Below, one piece after another: positions 33,336 through 47,360 of a stretch of DNA of 64,000 nt. Position 1 is the stretch's first letter. Each line of letters starts with the position of its first letter. The notes beneath the pieces are model-generated. The model did not search any database, was not told where the DNA came from, and was given only the letters and a program-made list of their open reading frames with translations. The stretch covers positions 27,031,398 to 27,095,397 of the forward strand of contig NC_092577.1 in the NCBI RefSeq assembly GCF_037975245.1, read 5' to 3'. Position numbers and translations under genes: made by a program. Source of the stretch: Apostichopus japonicus (taxonomy: Eukaryota > Echinodermata > Holothuroidea > Aspidochirotida > Stichopodidae).

Positions 33336-36300
33336 CTATATAAAGCTCTGCTGTGATAAAGTAGGAACCCTACAAGATTTTATTTTACTGTTATTCATTT
33401 CTTCATATTTTTTTATCTATAGTTCTTCCTAAAAGGCAACTGAATCTTACCAAATTTATCCACTTTTGACGATTATGTCTCTGCAAATCGCATTGAACAT
33501 TACGACATATGTAAGCTAAAACTTCACTGATTGGCGTGGTGTACGAGAAACATCATGGCCTTAGTGGTTGACACATATTTATGACCTTGACGTTCGTAGT
33601 TCTAGGAGGTGGATCCATCCTGTCCCTGGTTACACTGTAACCGTTGTAGTGTATATTCTAGTCACGAGCCACATGCAGTGTAGCCTAACAGTAACTGTGT
33701 GTGCAGCCGTCTATGGCTGGCCGTTTGTGCCATCTTGTATGTTACCGTGGCAGAAACTTGGGTTGTCGTCGCGGAAACTTCCGTTGTCCAGTTTCGTCCT
33801 CTTCAGATTATTTTTCTGGATAACCATGGCAACGGTCATTAAGCTAACACCAAACTGTTATGTTAACTCCTTTCTTTTATACCACATTTAGACAAGTTCC
33901 TTCAACTCTTTGTGTCGAATTGGGCAGCCATAATATTATTCTTGATGAGATAATCTTCGATAAAAACATAAACTAACTTAGTAATATAACACGCATAACG
34001 TGCATAATAGGGAAAGCCTAGGAATAATGCGGTCACTGTGAACAATGAGTAGCAAACTTACTAATGGATATAAACGTTGTTAGGAGACGACATATAGTCC
34101 TTAATGTGTCTTGCATTGCATGTACCACTGAACGTACCACTGGAAAAGATATCAATTCATCTCACAGATATTCTTCCTTTATAATACCTGAGTATTTTGA
34201 ATCTATTATACAATGTTACTCAGCATAGTCCATTGTTTTGTTTTTGTAAGTTATCTCTGTCTCTCTCTCACCCCTCCCCCACCCCTCCCTCTCTTCCTCC
34301 TCTCCCCCTCTTTCTCTCGTACCCACAATGACAAAAATCAGTTGGAATATTGTAGGAAGCAAGTATTTCTACTCAAAGGATTGCCAAAATCCTCACTGAA
34401 GAAAGGAGTTAAGGATTTCAAAAACTTAAACTTGGCTTAAACTAGAAGGTAAGCTTGATGGTGTGCAACTATTTAACGGCCTTGGTTACTTCTTTGTGCA
34501 AATTATGCTTAACTTGAGGTAAACCTGTTGGCCCATAAAGTTCAAAAGTTTTATACTTTCTGGACGAACTAACATATTTCCAAATATTTGGTGACCTGCT
34601 ATTAAAACTCGAGATGTTATAACATCAACGCTTCCACCTGTGTTGAACTTCAACCCTAGCCTTTCATGCCGCGACCATTCGGCGTTCAGTAGATAAACCT
34701 GTAGGTGAGATTAGGGTCTGGGGTTAGAGTTAGGAGTTAGGTTTATAAGGTAGGAGTTATATATATATTCTAGGGTTAGAGCTAGAGCACCTAGTTTTAG
34801 GATAATGATTAAGGTTTCGACACTTGGCCACAGGGGCAGGCGAAGATCTGAGAAACAGCTTCGATATTACGTCACTGCATGATAAGTGACGTGTTTGATG
34901 CCAATCACGAACCTAGGGAAGAGAGGATTTGAAAGGCATTAATTTATTACGGTTTCCACACCTCGGATACGCTCCATAGCAACAACAAACGTAGCCAGGA
35001 GTTAAAGGGGTATTGAATGGGCCTTTACTAACTGTGATACAACAAAACTAAATTGTTGTAAGGTGGTGGGTTGAAAACCCGATACTTGCAAATATAGAAG
35101 TATATAATTTTATACAATCCGCGTCGGAACTAACAAAAAGAAGACATTTATGCAGTATTTTGCAACCATAGAATTGCCCACTTTCCTAACTGAAGACTAA
35201 GTTTCATAACGTTTAACTGTCCGTAAGGTACCGGTACGCCTTTAAGTATAGGTGTGGTGTGTTGAAATGAAGACTGCAACTTTCCGTCAGAAGTTTAAGT
35301 TACACTTCCGCTTCAATATTTCGCTATAAGTAACGTGATATCTATATCTCGATGGTTGTTCTACTATGATTGTGTTAAAGCTGAAACATTTCAGTTATCG
35401 TAAACGTTATCTTTATGAATTTTTGTCTCAAATTGTCATGCCTACATCTACTATATTTTAGATTTTAATGTCCCATGTTTATTAATCCGCCGAGGCCAAC
35501 AGTTTCCCATTTGCATGTGCTTTGAATACTAGTCAGCTAGGGCTGGTCACATGTTTCGTTTAGTAATGATTAGACACTATTGACCTGCTGCTGGTTGTAA
35601 CCTTTATCGTTCAGCGGTGCAGGTTGTCCCTTTAATTTTATTTTCTGGAGTGTTTGGGTCACGAGCCGTTTGATCGTGTTACAGATCGAAGGCGTTAGCT
35701 TCACTTATCAGTAAACAATCTCAGAAATCAACAAAGACAACTTAATTGTTCATATAAACAATCAAATTGTCCATATAATTCAATAACGTTTGCTACTGAA
35801 CAAGCTTCCTTACCGTAAAAAAAAAGTAAGTTTTTCCCCTCACTGTCTGTAACATTGGTATAAACCTGCTCTCAGTGAGTTCATAATGGCTTCCCTTTTT
35901 TTTCTCTCTTCAGCAATGACAAATTTTTAAATGACACCCTTTGCATATCCCAACAATAAAAGCATGTTTTTAATTTGTTTAACATATCACGATAAGCCTC
36001 CAAGAATTATTATCCTTGCAACAGTTGTTTTGTATAAAGAAGCCTCGCAGTTTATAAGAAAATTAAAATAGAAATTATTATGACGTGAATATTCATATCC
36101 ACTTGGATATCATAACTGGCAGGGAATATAATATCAAGTTTGAATGAAATCGAGACACTTGGCTGAGCCTTCACCCTCAAAATATCAAATAAGTGCTCAG
36201 GAAGAAGAACATATTTCCATTGTTCCAGGACCTGGTGAAATGTGAAACGATATTAAATTTCAGAATTATAATATAAAGTGTTTCTCCTTTGTCCATAGTC

Positions 36301-36619
36301 TTTATCATGATATTAATATGGTACTTTATTCACTATGACAGTACGTCGGGCGTAGTAACAGGCTTATGTAAGATTAAAACTATTAAATCTGAACAAGATT
36401 CCTGACAACAACGTAATGAGTGGCATCACGTTAAATCTGATCCGGTGTTGAATGTAAATCTAAGAGACTGCACAAACTAAGTGACAATTGTAAATATTTA
36501 TCAACATTGTTTGGACCGTTGCTGGACAGTGAATCCGTCTAATCTTTCGCGATTTAGGTATACACAGATCAGATCTATAGGCATGGAAGAATTATGTTTC
36601 ATTGCAGTAAAGAGGTGTC
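33336..36619. other. No recognisable gene; weak TTAGGG-like patch and pyrimidine tract
   Basis: A CT-rich tract lies at 34258-34320. At 34705-34800 there are degenerate GTTAGGG / GGGTTAGAG words, too irregular to call an interstitial telomere. The rest shows no recognisable genes or repeats. Confidence 0.4.
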
Positions 36620-37515
36620 ATGCTAATGGCCACTGCAGTAAGGACTATGACGTGTTATGCTCAGACCACTGCAGTAAAGACTATGACGTGTTATTCTAAG
36701 ACCACTGCAGTAAAGACTATGACGTATGATTCTCAGACCACTGCAGTAAAGACTATAACGTGTTATGCTGAGACCACTGCAGTAAAGACTATGACGTGTT
36801 ATGCTAAGATCACTGCAGTAAAGACTATGACGTGTTATGCTAAGACCACTGCAGTAAAGACTATGACGTGTTATGCTAAGATCACTGCAGTAAAGACTAT
36901 GACGTGTTATGCTAAGATCACTGCAGTAAAGACTATGACGTGTTATGCTGAGACCACTGCAGTAAAGACTATGACGTGTTATGCTCAGACCACTGCAGTA
37001 AAGACTATGACGTGTATATATGCTAAGATCACTGCATTAAAGACTATGACGTGTTATGCTAAGACCACTGCAGTAAAGACTATGACGTGTTATGCTAAGA
37101 TCACTGCAGTAAAGACTATGACGTGTTATGCTAAGACCACTGCAGTAAAGACTATGACGTGTTATGCTAAGATCATTGCAGTAAAGACTATGACGTGTTA
37201 TGCTAAGATCACTGCAGTAAAGACTATGACGTGTTATGCTCAGACCACTGCAGTAAAGACTATGACGTGTTATGCTAAGACCACTGCAGTAAAGACTATG
37301 ACGTGTTATGCTCAGACCACTGCAGTAAAGGACTATGACGTGTTATGCTCAGACCACTGCAGTAAAGACTATGACGTGTTATGCTAAGACCACTGCAGTA
37401 AAGACTATGACGTGTTATGCTCAGACCACTACAGTAAAGAGTATGATGCGTTATGCTCAGACCACTGCAGTAAAGCGTATGATGCGTTATGCTCAGACCA
37501 CTGCGGTGAAGAATG
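36620..37515. repeat. 36-bp satellite array (~24 units) keeping a long frame open
   Basis: The consensus unit is GACCACTGCAGTAAAGACTA then TGACGTGTTATGCTAA, with AAGACC/AAGATC and CTCAG/CTAAG variants. Because 36 is a multiple of three, a 255-codon frame is open (36620-37387), reading KTMTCYAKTTAV over and over. A complementary frame is open on the minus strand at the end. One-base insertions at about 36645 and 37330 shift the frame. The repeat alone explains the frames. Each unit has a CTGCAG palindrome and a TGACGTG half-CRE. Confidence 0.95.
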
Positions 37516-38067
37516 TTATGTTTCACGTTGTTGATGTTTCGATGTCTTAATTTGCTTTTTATTGAATTTGTCTTGCAAGGTTTGTTATTGTAATTGTAGG
37601 TTGTTAAGTGATATCGCAACAATGCTGTCCGTTAGCGATATACAAGTAAAGCGCTGTAAACACCACACGCTAATGTCTATGAGACTACCGAAAGAAGCCT
37701 TCAACAAGAACCCTTGTTAAACTTAACCTTCGTAAACAAATTCTAGTGCACAGTCATTACAACTTATGTCGTTCCAGTATTTATTCTTGTCGGCCAAGTC
37801 TTTGGCACGGAATTCAGTTTTAATAAATTTGATAAGGGCAATCTTTCTAACCGTCGTCAATTGACGGGAGGTTTTTTCAAGCCCTCTTACAACCACCTAT
37901 TCCATGTATTTCATCAAAATCGTTCAAAATCTTAGGTGCGGTTACAGTGGATTCGGAAAGTATGCTTGTATAGCGCCACTGTAATCCTTAATTCCTTGTA
38001 TGTTAACCTACACAAGGTACACATACATACGCAACCTACAACCCTCTCATTTTAACTTGTGAAAGAA
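37516..38067. other. No recognisable gene
   Basis: AT-rich flank of the satellite array. Nothing recognised. Confidence 0.4.
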
Positions 38068-38118
38068 GTTCCTCGTGATGAAATAGGAGAGAAAAGTTAA
38101 GCGCCTTTCACGAGGAAC
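38068..38118. other. 11-bp inverted repeat (hairpin)
   Basis: GTTCCTCGTGA (38068-38078) is exactly inverted as TCACGAGGAAC (38108-38118) with a 29-base loop. It lies just upstream of the Kozak-perfect ATG at 38164, so it would fall in a 5' leader if that ATG were used. Confidence 0.5.
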
Positions 38119-38163
38119 CGACGGGAACAGTGTATTTCTGCAGCCTTAGCAACCGGTACCACC

Positions 38164-38256
38164 ATGGCAGACAGATCCACGAACAGAACGAGGTTGGAAC
38201 CGATCGCCCAGCTTATCGGCGACGACGAAATAACTTCGTGCTTCCATCTTTTATGA
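38164..38256 (+). CDS. Possible short ORF or truncated first exon with perfect Kozak
   Basis: The ATG sits in GGTACCACCATGGCAG, a perfect Kozak context, within a locally GC/CpG-rich patch (38100-38235). The frame gives 30 residues beginning MADRSTNRTRLEPIAQLIGD and ends at TGA 38254-38256. No family is recognised. It could be an exon that splices at an internal GT (for example within AACGAGGTTGG, 38194-38204) or chance. Confidence 0.15.
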   Translation: MADRSTNRTRLEPIAQLIGDDEITSCFHLL

Positions 38257-40075
38257 TATTGACACATTGCACGTGTTTAAAGTAGCATGTACAATAGGTC
38301 AAGTCTTGCTCACAAAGGGAAAGACATGGGGCTGCCTACTTAACAGACTAACATTTTCTATGAGATAGTTACATTCGGTAAATTGGCATAAGCAATAAAT
38401 TTTAAGACCGATGAGTTTATTTAAAAGTTTGAGTTGTTATCATGACATGAGCTCCTTAGACATGTTTACATGGCGTCTGATGGCTGCTTGTGTTCCAGCT
38501 ACTCTCGCTACTGATTTATTGCTCTCAGTACCGCAGGATAAGTAGGTCGCTACATTCAGAGGGCTCCATGTTTGTCGCGAATTACTAAATTTACAACCAC
38601 CATGTCAGGACTAAGATAATCTTGAAATGAGGTTGCAGTGTTAAATAGTTCAGACTATGATACATTGGATGTCGATATAATAAAACCTTGCCACAGTTCA
38701 CCGCAAAGGAGGACGGTTCATCTATCAATTGGCAATAAGTAGCATTTCTCGACAGACACACAGGGAAGCATGATCCAATAAGGTGTGAGACCGTCCACAC
38801 CGTATTACGACGACAATAACACGATAATTTAGTAATATCGTGAAGCATTTGGTCATCGCAAATAGCCCGTATCAATACTATAGCTTATTTATAGTTTATT
38901 TGTACATCCTACCTGAATATAACCAACAATGCAGTAATGACATGTATACCGTTATGTCGACTTCGATCGCAGTCCTGCCTATCAATAGTACGGAAGCTGG
39001 CCCTAACTAGTAATTATATTGACGACTGACGGAAGAAGTTACTGCACAAATTACGAGCAGGCAATCTACAGTATAGGATCAATGCGGCCTCATATTGGAA
39101 AAGAGCAAACTGGTTTACACACCCATTGTCTTGCTTGCATGTGTAGTTCTGAATAACATTTTAAAATATAATCTTTCCCGGAAATTCCACATTATGCTCA
39201 AAATTTCAACTTGTTTTTTTTCCCTATGTATTTCGACTATTTATGTCGAAATTTGGACATTATATTTGAAAATCTGGGGGTGTTTTATCTCGAATTCGGT
39301 ATCTTAAAATATCTATTTTCTTTTATTTCGGCATTTACTGAAATTGTTGAGATTTTTAATTACGAAAATTCGACGTAAACTGTAAAAGCCTCACTCTTTC
39401 CTCCAGGTGTGGTAGCCAGCCATCGTGGTGTGAGGGACAGAGCCAAATTGATTTCCCTGCCAATTTTAAGAGTCAAGGAATTTAAGTTGGGTTAACGCTT
39501 ACATTTATATGACATGAAATCATAAAGGCCAAACTCTCTGTTACGAATTCAACGTTAAGAAGGGGGGGGGGGGCGGGTTGCACACAATTTGCTGACATGC
39601 ATTCTGGGGAGGGGTCTAAGGGGTCTCCCGTTTGAGATAATTTTGTTTCGGTAAGATGGCTAAGATGTCAATTGTTGCTATGATGTTAACTACATTTGTA
39701 TGAAAGACTATGCGCACGTGTGTTATTAAAATGAAAATTTGGGCAAGGGGTGGGGTGGGGAGGAGGCACGTGTTCCCATGCCCTCTAACGATATCAAACA
39801 TTTTACAAATTCATAATAGTGAAAGTGAGGGTAGGTAAACACAAGTATCTTATATCTCAATGACCCAAAAAATGATGTGTTTTAGTTCAAGATGACGACC
39901 AAGGGCGTGCCTAACGACTCACGGAACTTAACTAGAAAATTCAAATATTCTTATTCATTTAAATTTAACTTGTTCAGAAAAATCTCGTTCTGTATGCTTG
40001 GTATGTCTATTGAGGAAAGCCCTGTGAGAAGCAGATCACTGTGTGCTATTATATATCTATTATAGCAATAAACCG
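38257..40075. other. No recognisable gene; one G tract
   Basis: A G run lies at 39561-39573. Short frames show no domains. The stretch 39610-39780 is G-rich with GGGGTGGGG. Confidence 0.4.
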
Positions 40076-40090
40076 TAGTATCTTATCTAG

Positions 40091-40129
<39 letters not shown>

Positions 40130-40497
40130 CTATCAACCCAAGTATCTTATCTAGTGTTATATATATTATAGCTATCAACCGTAGTATTTTATATAGTATT
40201 ATATATATATATATATAAAAGCTATAAACCCTAGTATCGTGTCTAGTATTATATATATATATTATAGCTACATTATAGCTTAGTACCTTATATAGTATTA
40301 TATATATTATAGCTACAAACCCTAGTATCTTGTATAGTATTATATATATATTATAACTATAAACCCTAATATCTTATCGAGTATTATATATATATTATAG
40401 ATATAAACCCTATTATCTTATCTTTTTTTAAATATATATTATAGCTATAAACCCTAGTATCTTATATAGTATTTTATATGTATATATGATAGCTATT
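40076..40497. repeat. Tandem AT-rich repeat (TATAGCTATAAACCCTAGTATCTTAT)
   Basis: At least seven units of roughly 55-70 bp alternate GCTATAAACCCTAGTATCTTAT with TAGTATTATATATATAT. Length variation comes from the AT runs. It is non-coding. Confidence 0.85.
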
Positions 40498-41677
<1,180 letters not shown>

Positions 41678-41685
41678 ATTTAAAA

Positions 41686-42090
41686 TATTGGGGCACTAAT
41701 AAAGTGAATAATAATGGAACTGACAGGCCTGTATATAAAATGTATAGACGTAATATGATTATGAACCGTACTTTCACAGTAGACTGCCACACACTGTTCA
41801 CTTATCTTAGGAGCTCTCTACGTTTATTGTTATTCTAACCAAACTCGTGAAAACCAAAAGCAACATACGGTCATCGCATCCGCGATCGTGCATGTACATG
41901 CTTTTCCCTTAAAATACACACTGTTTTCCTATCGAACGCCATTCCGACAATACGTGCCTAGAGAATCCTGAGGTTTCACATTACTGACTAATGGAATATG
42001 AAGAAATGATCATCGCTACAATTAACTGAAATAGCGCAAACTGTCCAGGCGTTCACACTTTTCATTTAGGAAATGAAATCTCACGAGGAC
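41686..42090 (+). repeat. Dispersed repeat family, copy 2
   Basis: It is colinear with 20690-21135. The longest shared stretch is the CTACGTTTATTGTTATTCTA region at about 41818, together with ACTTTCACAGTAGACT and the AACGCCATTCC and TTTCATTTAGGAA blocks. Confidence 0.7.
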
Positions 42091-42214
42091 AGGTGTCCCC
42101 AGTGCAGGCTACTGCCATGTACTTGACATCAGTTAACTTAATCACAAATCAAAATATTAGTGAACATATAACACATGACTACTAAACTAGAACTTGAGGT
42201 ATAATGAGTAATAA

Positions 42215-42380
42215 GGGGTTAATCAACGGTCTAGCGTGCGTTACTCACAGGATTAATGCACGATCGGGGGATAATGCAAGCGATGCACGAGGGCGGAGCC
42301 CGAGTGCATCCAGCGATAGCATTAACACCCGGAGTGCATTAATCATGTGAGTAACGCACGCTAGACCGTTGATTAACCCC
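42215..42380. mobile_element. 166-bp near-perfect hairpin (foldback MITE)
   Basis: The 47-base arm 42215-42261 (starting GGGGTTAATCAACGGTCTAG) is the inverse complement of 42334-42380 at 46 of 47 positions. The loop is itself palindromic: TAATGC..GCGATGCAC.AGGGC pairs with GCCC.GTGCATC..GC..GCATTA. Virtually the whole segment can fold back on itself. Low arm divergence suggests recent origin or selection/conversion. Confidence 0.9.
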
Positions 42381-42569
42381 GTTCATTCATACACTACCAT
42401 TTGTGTGGGGGAAAAATCATAAAACAAAACATTTTTGGTTACATATAACCAAAGATTTATTAAAGTGATGCCCCGTAATTTTACCGTGCGTTACTCACAG
42501 GATTAACCACGGTCAGCTGACCTGAATGGACCAATAGGATTTAGGAATCTTTACTAAGTATGAATGAAC
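42381..42569. mobile_element. Partner segment with second inverted repeat and repeat of the arm
   Basis: GTTCATTCATAC (42381-42392) is exactly inverted as GTATGAATGAAC (42558-42569). Between them, CGTGCGTTACTCACAGGATTAA (given as a landmark near 42485) repeats part of the 42215 arm. The hairpin may be one half of a larger 355-bp composite element. Confidence 0.6.
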
Positions 42570-44636
42570 ATGGTTTTAACAACATCATGACTATAACAGC
42601 ACCTAAGATTAGCACCATGTATGTATCTGTCCCAAAACTCCTATGAATATATATAATTATCTTAAAAACACTGAAAACTATCATGAGTGGCATCGCTAAC
42701 CAAACTAAAAGCACAATATAATTTAAATGTAGTGTTATATTGCTTGTACGTGATAATACAACATACTATACAATATTCAAAATACTATACTAGAAAGGAG
42801 ATTAGCCAATGCTAGCGGGCTTTCATTATCTGGTGGCTTTGCATATATAGCCTCAGCGGTGCATGGGCGCAGATCCTCATTTTTTTTTACGCTATAAAGG
42901 AAATCCGTAATTCATTTTTCAACCCAGTTGAAAAGCTCTATTTCTAACCGAGGGTGGGGGGGGGGTCGAGCGGATGAGGATAAAACATTAATAACTACTA
43001 ATATTTTAGCACAATGTATGAGCTTTTAGGAGATACATGAGTCATTATGAGCCTGATAGGCCTAGCACCTACACGAGTCACTCACTAACCCTGGGGTATG
43101 GACATTTGATATTGTGTCTCTCCCCCCCCCCCCCCATGATGGACGCTCCTGCTTGAAATGTCCTTTATGTGTGTATATTTGTATGAGAGAATTGCGAAAA
43201 CCTAATCACATTTTGTGACATTTTGTCAGGCCAAGCCTAATCCTACTGGAAGTGTCTTAATTCTTCAATATTTGTAAACTTTTCATCAATGTAGAACGTG
43301 TTTCATAATGATACTGCATGCTGCACTCCATTGCTGGATATATTCTTATCATGATTCTTTAAGATGAATCAAAACTGATTCCTGCTATAAGAGAAGAGTA
43401 ACGAATGGAAGAATGCTATCGCTTTCTGCTTTCAGGTTGTTCTTCTTCTTGTTATTTGTTATCCTTTTCCAATTGATTATTTTGGTGTAAAACGTGACAA
43501 ATACCCGAAAGAAACAACGTCATTAATCAGAAGTGACGTCATCAGAAAAAGATTAGTGCTCTGCTGGCAAAATTAGTTTTCGATTTCTCATTTCATGCTT
43601 TTGGTTTCCTTGTAAACTGTTAATATATATACTTGTAGTTTTTAAAGCATGTTGTGCGATTAAGAATGCGTATATTTCAGGTTTCGGTATTGATTAAACG
43701 TCGACATCTAAATAAGTAATTTTAATTTCACACTTGAATTTATTATAAAATATGGTCGGTGTTATACTTTCATGTATCAATGATGTAAGTTTTGTTCACC
43801 TAACAAATTACATTGTATACTTCAGTGTATCAGTGACTATGTAATACACTGGCTTGGTGTATCACTTAGTCACATTGTATGTTCACAACGTGGCAAATTA
43901 CTAAACTTCATAGGGGAACATATTTATTTCGACGAAACTGTAACTATTCAATACATTGTAAGCAATCAAAAATAATATTCATATACTTTGCTGTATAATG
44001 CAATTTGTTTCACACCACTGATGACATGGACTCGGATATAATCAATACATAACTACTGTGACTAGGAGCCATAATTGTAATAGTTTCTGTAAGAATTTCA
44101 ATAGATATCAAATATTGTAATCATAACCTGTTCAAGGGTGTACTTATTGCCTATATCGTGACCTCTGTTAAACGGTACGACATCCAGGTGGCCATGGCAT
44201 GCGTCACCATACCTGTATAACGATGAATACGGCAGTGAGTCATTAAAGAAGGCAACAGCTTTCAACTTTAACCTTTACATAAACAGCTTTCATTACAATT
44301 GAGTCGGTCGTTCCACGGTGATTGCGTTACATTTTACGTTTATCGATGTTTCTTGTAATTACCCGTTACTTGCGTCATTCACAAATAACGGCTCCTCTAA
44401 ATATAGGATTAACTACTCACAAATGACAAACAGTTGTATCCCCTCACTTGGCTACCGTGCGACCCTCTGCACCCTTTCAAACAAAGAGTAATAAAAACAG
44501 AAGGCGCATCCCTTTGAAGTTCACTTAAGACTAATTAAGGGAAATAGTGATTTCAGCATTCTTCTTCGGTAGTGATGTTTACGCAACCAACCTATGACAT
44601 ATCACCGGGGTTTGTATACTAACGAGGACTCCCAGT
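42570..44636. other. No recognisable gene
   Basis: G tract at 42957-42966 and C tract at 43121-43135. TGACGTCA occurs at 43534-43541. No exon was recognised. Confidence 0.4.
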
Positions 44637-44736
44637 ACATGTTATGCTTTTTAATTCTTAGAGGACGGTTATACTCCAAACACAATACATGTTATGCTTT
44701 TTAATTCTTAGAGGACGGTTATACTCTAAACACAAT
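44637..44736 (+). repeat. 50-bp tandem duplication (two copies)
   Basis: ACATGTTATGCTTTTTAATT plus 30 further bases occurs at 44637-44686 and 44687-44736 with one difference. A third copy starts (ACATGTT) and breaks off. Confidence 0.95.
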
Positions 44737-45511
44737 ACATGTTTTGTTCGTAATAACAGTCGTTCAGGATAACACTGAAAACTATTGTTTCCTCAATTAA
44801 TATCTCAGAGGTTGATAAAATAAAATAAACTAACACTGATATCCATGCATGTAATTGTATGATTGAGGAGAGAGTTTAATTTAACAGCAATTGCTCAGAG
44901 ATTAGGTGTTGGTGAAAGTTCGCCATATTTTGCCACTAGATACATTGTTTCTTGAAATTAAATTACAATGTGTCAGAACAAGAACGCATGAAACTCGCTC
45001 ACAATTCATTTAGATGACAAGGCCCTATATATGTGCAACCTCCGCCTGTTCTCCTGTCCCTGAGAAACGAAGCTCAAGAAAACCCCAAACGTACATTTGC
45101 CCCTACAAGGACGTCCAGGCTGTTTCTAGCTAACATTATACTAGGACAACTATGTGGCGAATCCGAAATTAAATGCATAGAAGCGGTAAACCTAGACGGT
45201 TTGGCGCATTTTTGTTGCAGACGTAGGATTTGAGAAACATGATATAAATAGGTATAAACGTTGCTTGAAATCATAGACGAGAAAGCATGAAATCAAGCCA
45301 CCCCTCCCCCTCCCCCTCCCCCTCCCCTTCACTGAATTTAATGCAACTTCCCTCTGATATATACATTCCTTTCCTCTGAGCCCCTTTCAATTCATGTTTA
45401 CCCTATATCATAATAATATTGTCCTGCTGACGTTATGCTCAACTTTCACAAATCCTACTTGTCAGTTAAAACCCAGTGACTCTGATATACATTATATAAA
45501 TACACACACAC

Positions 45512-45547
<36 letters not shown>

Positions 45548-46999
45548 CTATATATATATATAATTTGTTGTTATGTATTGAAACCACTCACAGGGTTACT
45601 GGGGCGTATGTTTAAACTTAAAACAGAAATACAAGTCATTAAGAGATAAACAGAGTCGCGCTCCTAACGAGTTGTAAAACAATTAAAATAGTGTATCAAC
45701 TTTCCGTAGATCGTAAAGAAATAATCATAGCTAAATTGTTTGTACAAGTCTACAAATGAGGTGAGTTGTTGTATAGTGTGTGTTTGATTACCTTCTGTGG
45801 TGGCATAAGAATACCGTAAGTACCCCATTACTTGTTTTTAATGGGCCAAAGAAACATCTCATGGTGAGCTTAAACCTTTGTTCGAATATGAAATACACAG
45901 TGAATTGGTTTGATGTGCCGAGACTGGCATTGCGATTTGCGGTTCAGATTAATAACGGTCCATGTTGTAGTTGGGTGGCCGATAATGGACACTATATAGG
46001 TCAAATTGCATGGCAAACTTCTTAATAATTCTTATTTTAGAATAGTCAAGGATCTTCGAAAGCAAAATTAGACAAATAGGCTACCGAAAACTTTGGAGAT
46101 CCTTCAATCTAAAAGTAGAAACGGCAACTTAATGAAGACGTGTGCCTAGGTCTGTTTATACTTTAGTATAGGGCTACATCACGCAAAGAAACAGAACATG
46201 GGACTGTAATTGCGGCTTACTAACTTGCCATAGCCTCAACGAGCGATGTTGGCCAATCAACGAGGAAACATTTCTTGTTGATGATATGTAAGTTATGTGA
46301 ATCGTTTTAGTTCGGGCCAAGTAAAAAAAATGTTTATATATATGTACCTGGAAGTGACTGGTCACGGTTGTTAGGAAAGCGGTAATGTTACAAAGAAGAA
46401 ACTCATCTAACAGCTGTGTGCATGTCTCACTCTCTCAGCCTCTTGATGAGAACTTACAATACCCAAAGTGAGAATTAACATCATGTATAGTGCCCTCAAC
46501 AATACTAACTTTCTTACATGATTAACACTTTATCACGCTTCAACCCCCCCCCTCCCACCTTCCCACCTTCCCCTCCCCTCTCCCACTCTTCCAAACTCTC
46601 GCCTCCTTCGTGAAGAGAAGTGAAAGATCCTCTGCATAAGATGTTTACAAGACGTAATCCCATAAATTCATTATGAATGGTTTAACATTACTGATGGATG
46701 ATACTTCTACTGGTATTATGCATGTACATAAACCGTACTACTACAGTAAATAACTGTGTGTAGTGGAGGGTATCGACTACATTCTTGGAATAAAGTAACG
46801 TTTATACTGTAGTATGTAATATTACTAAACAATTAAGCGTAAACAGTCTCATCTGTGCATCCCATTCCCCAATTCCACCGTATTAAACCCCCACACATAT
46901 AGTTCTAAGGCTCACTGTATCGGCCTGTCCATAATTCCCGATCTGAAATATGACGTTAACATGGGAGCAGTAATGCCCCCTCCCCCACCCTACCATCAC
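44737..46999. other. No recognisable gene; simple repeats
   Basis: (CCCCTC)n lies at 45300-45328, (AT)n at 45511-45563 and a C/T-rich tract at 46542-46600. The short frames at 45033-45233 and 45780-46025 show no domain. Confidence 0.45.
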
Positions 47000-47345
47000 T
47001 CTCACCAAGGTCCAACAAAATTCATATTTGGTATGTGAGTACACCTTATTGAGTATATGCAATTGCTATAGATGTAGTCATCACCGGGGTCATTGTAGGT
47101 CATATAGCATGTATGTAAGCTTTTGTAATCACAATTACTTCATGAGTAAATGTTTTTAGAAAGAAGACCAAGGTTGACCTCAAAATGACCTTTAGCTCCC
47201 ACACATTGCAATAGGGTACTTGTATTCATCATACAACATAAGCTGAAGTTAATCCAAGCTGCCCTTTTGAAATTATCGTGTTTACGTTGAATGAATGTAT
47301 GAAGTTTGACCTATGTTGACCTCAAATGACCATTGACCTCTTTTA
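47000..47345. repeat. Dispersed GACCTC-type repeat
   Basis: It contains GGTCCAACAAAATTCATATTTGG, GTTGACCTCAAAATGACCTTT, ACCTATGTTGACCTCAAATGACCATTGACCTC, and CTTGTATTCATCATACAACATAAG. It is the same family as 2190 and 28030 and directly precedes the SINE. Confidence 0.5.
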
Positions 47346-47360
47346 ATTTCGATAGATTAA

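Noticed and set aside
34705-34800. Interstitial telomeric (TTAGGG)n repeat
   Set aside because: GTTAGGG-like words are present but irregular and interrupted. No run of consecutive TTAGGG units exists.
36620-37387. 255-codon ORF as a repetitive protein gene
   Set aside because: The frame is fully explained by a 36-bp satellite whose length is a multiple of three. Other frames are also long there, and one-base indels shift the frame without any sign of selection.
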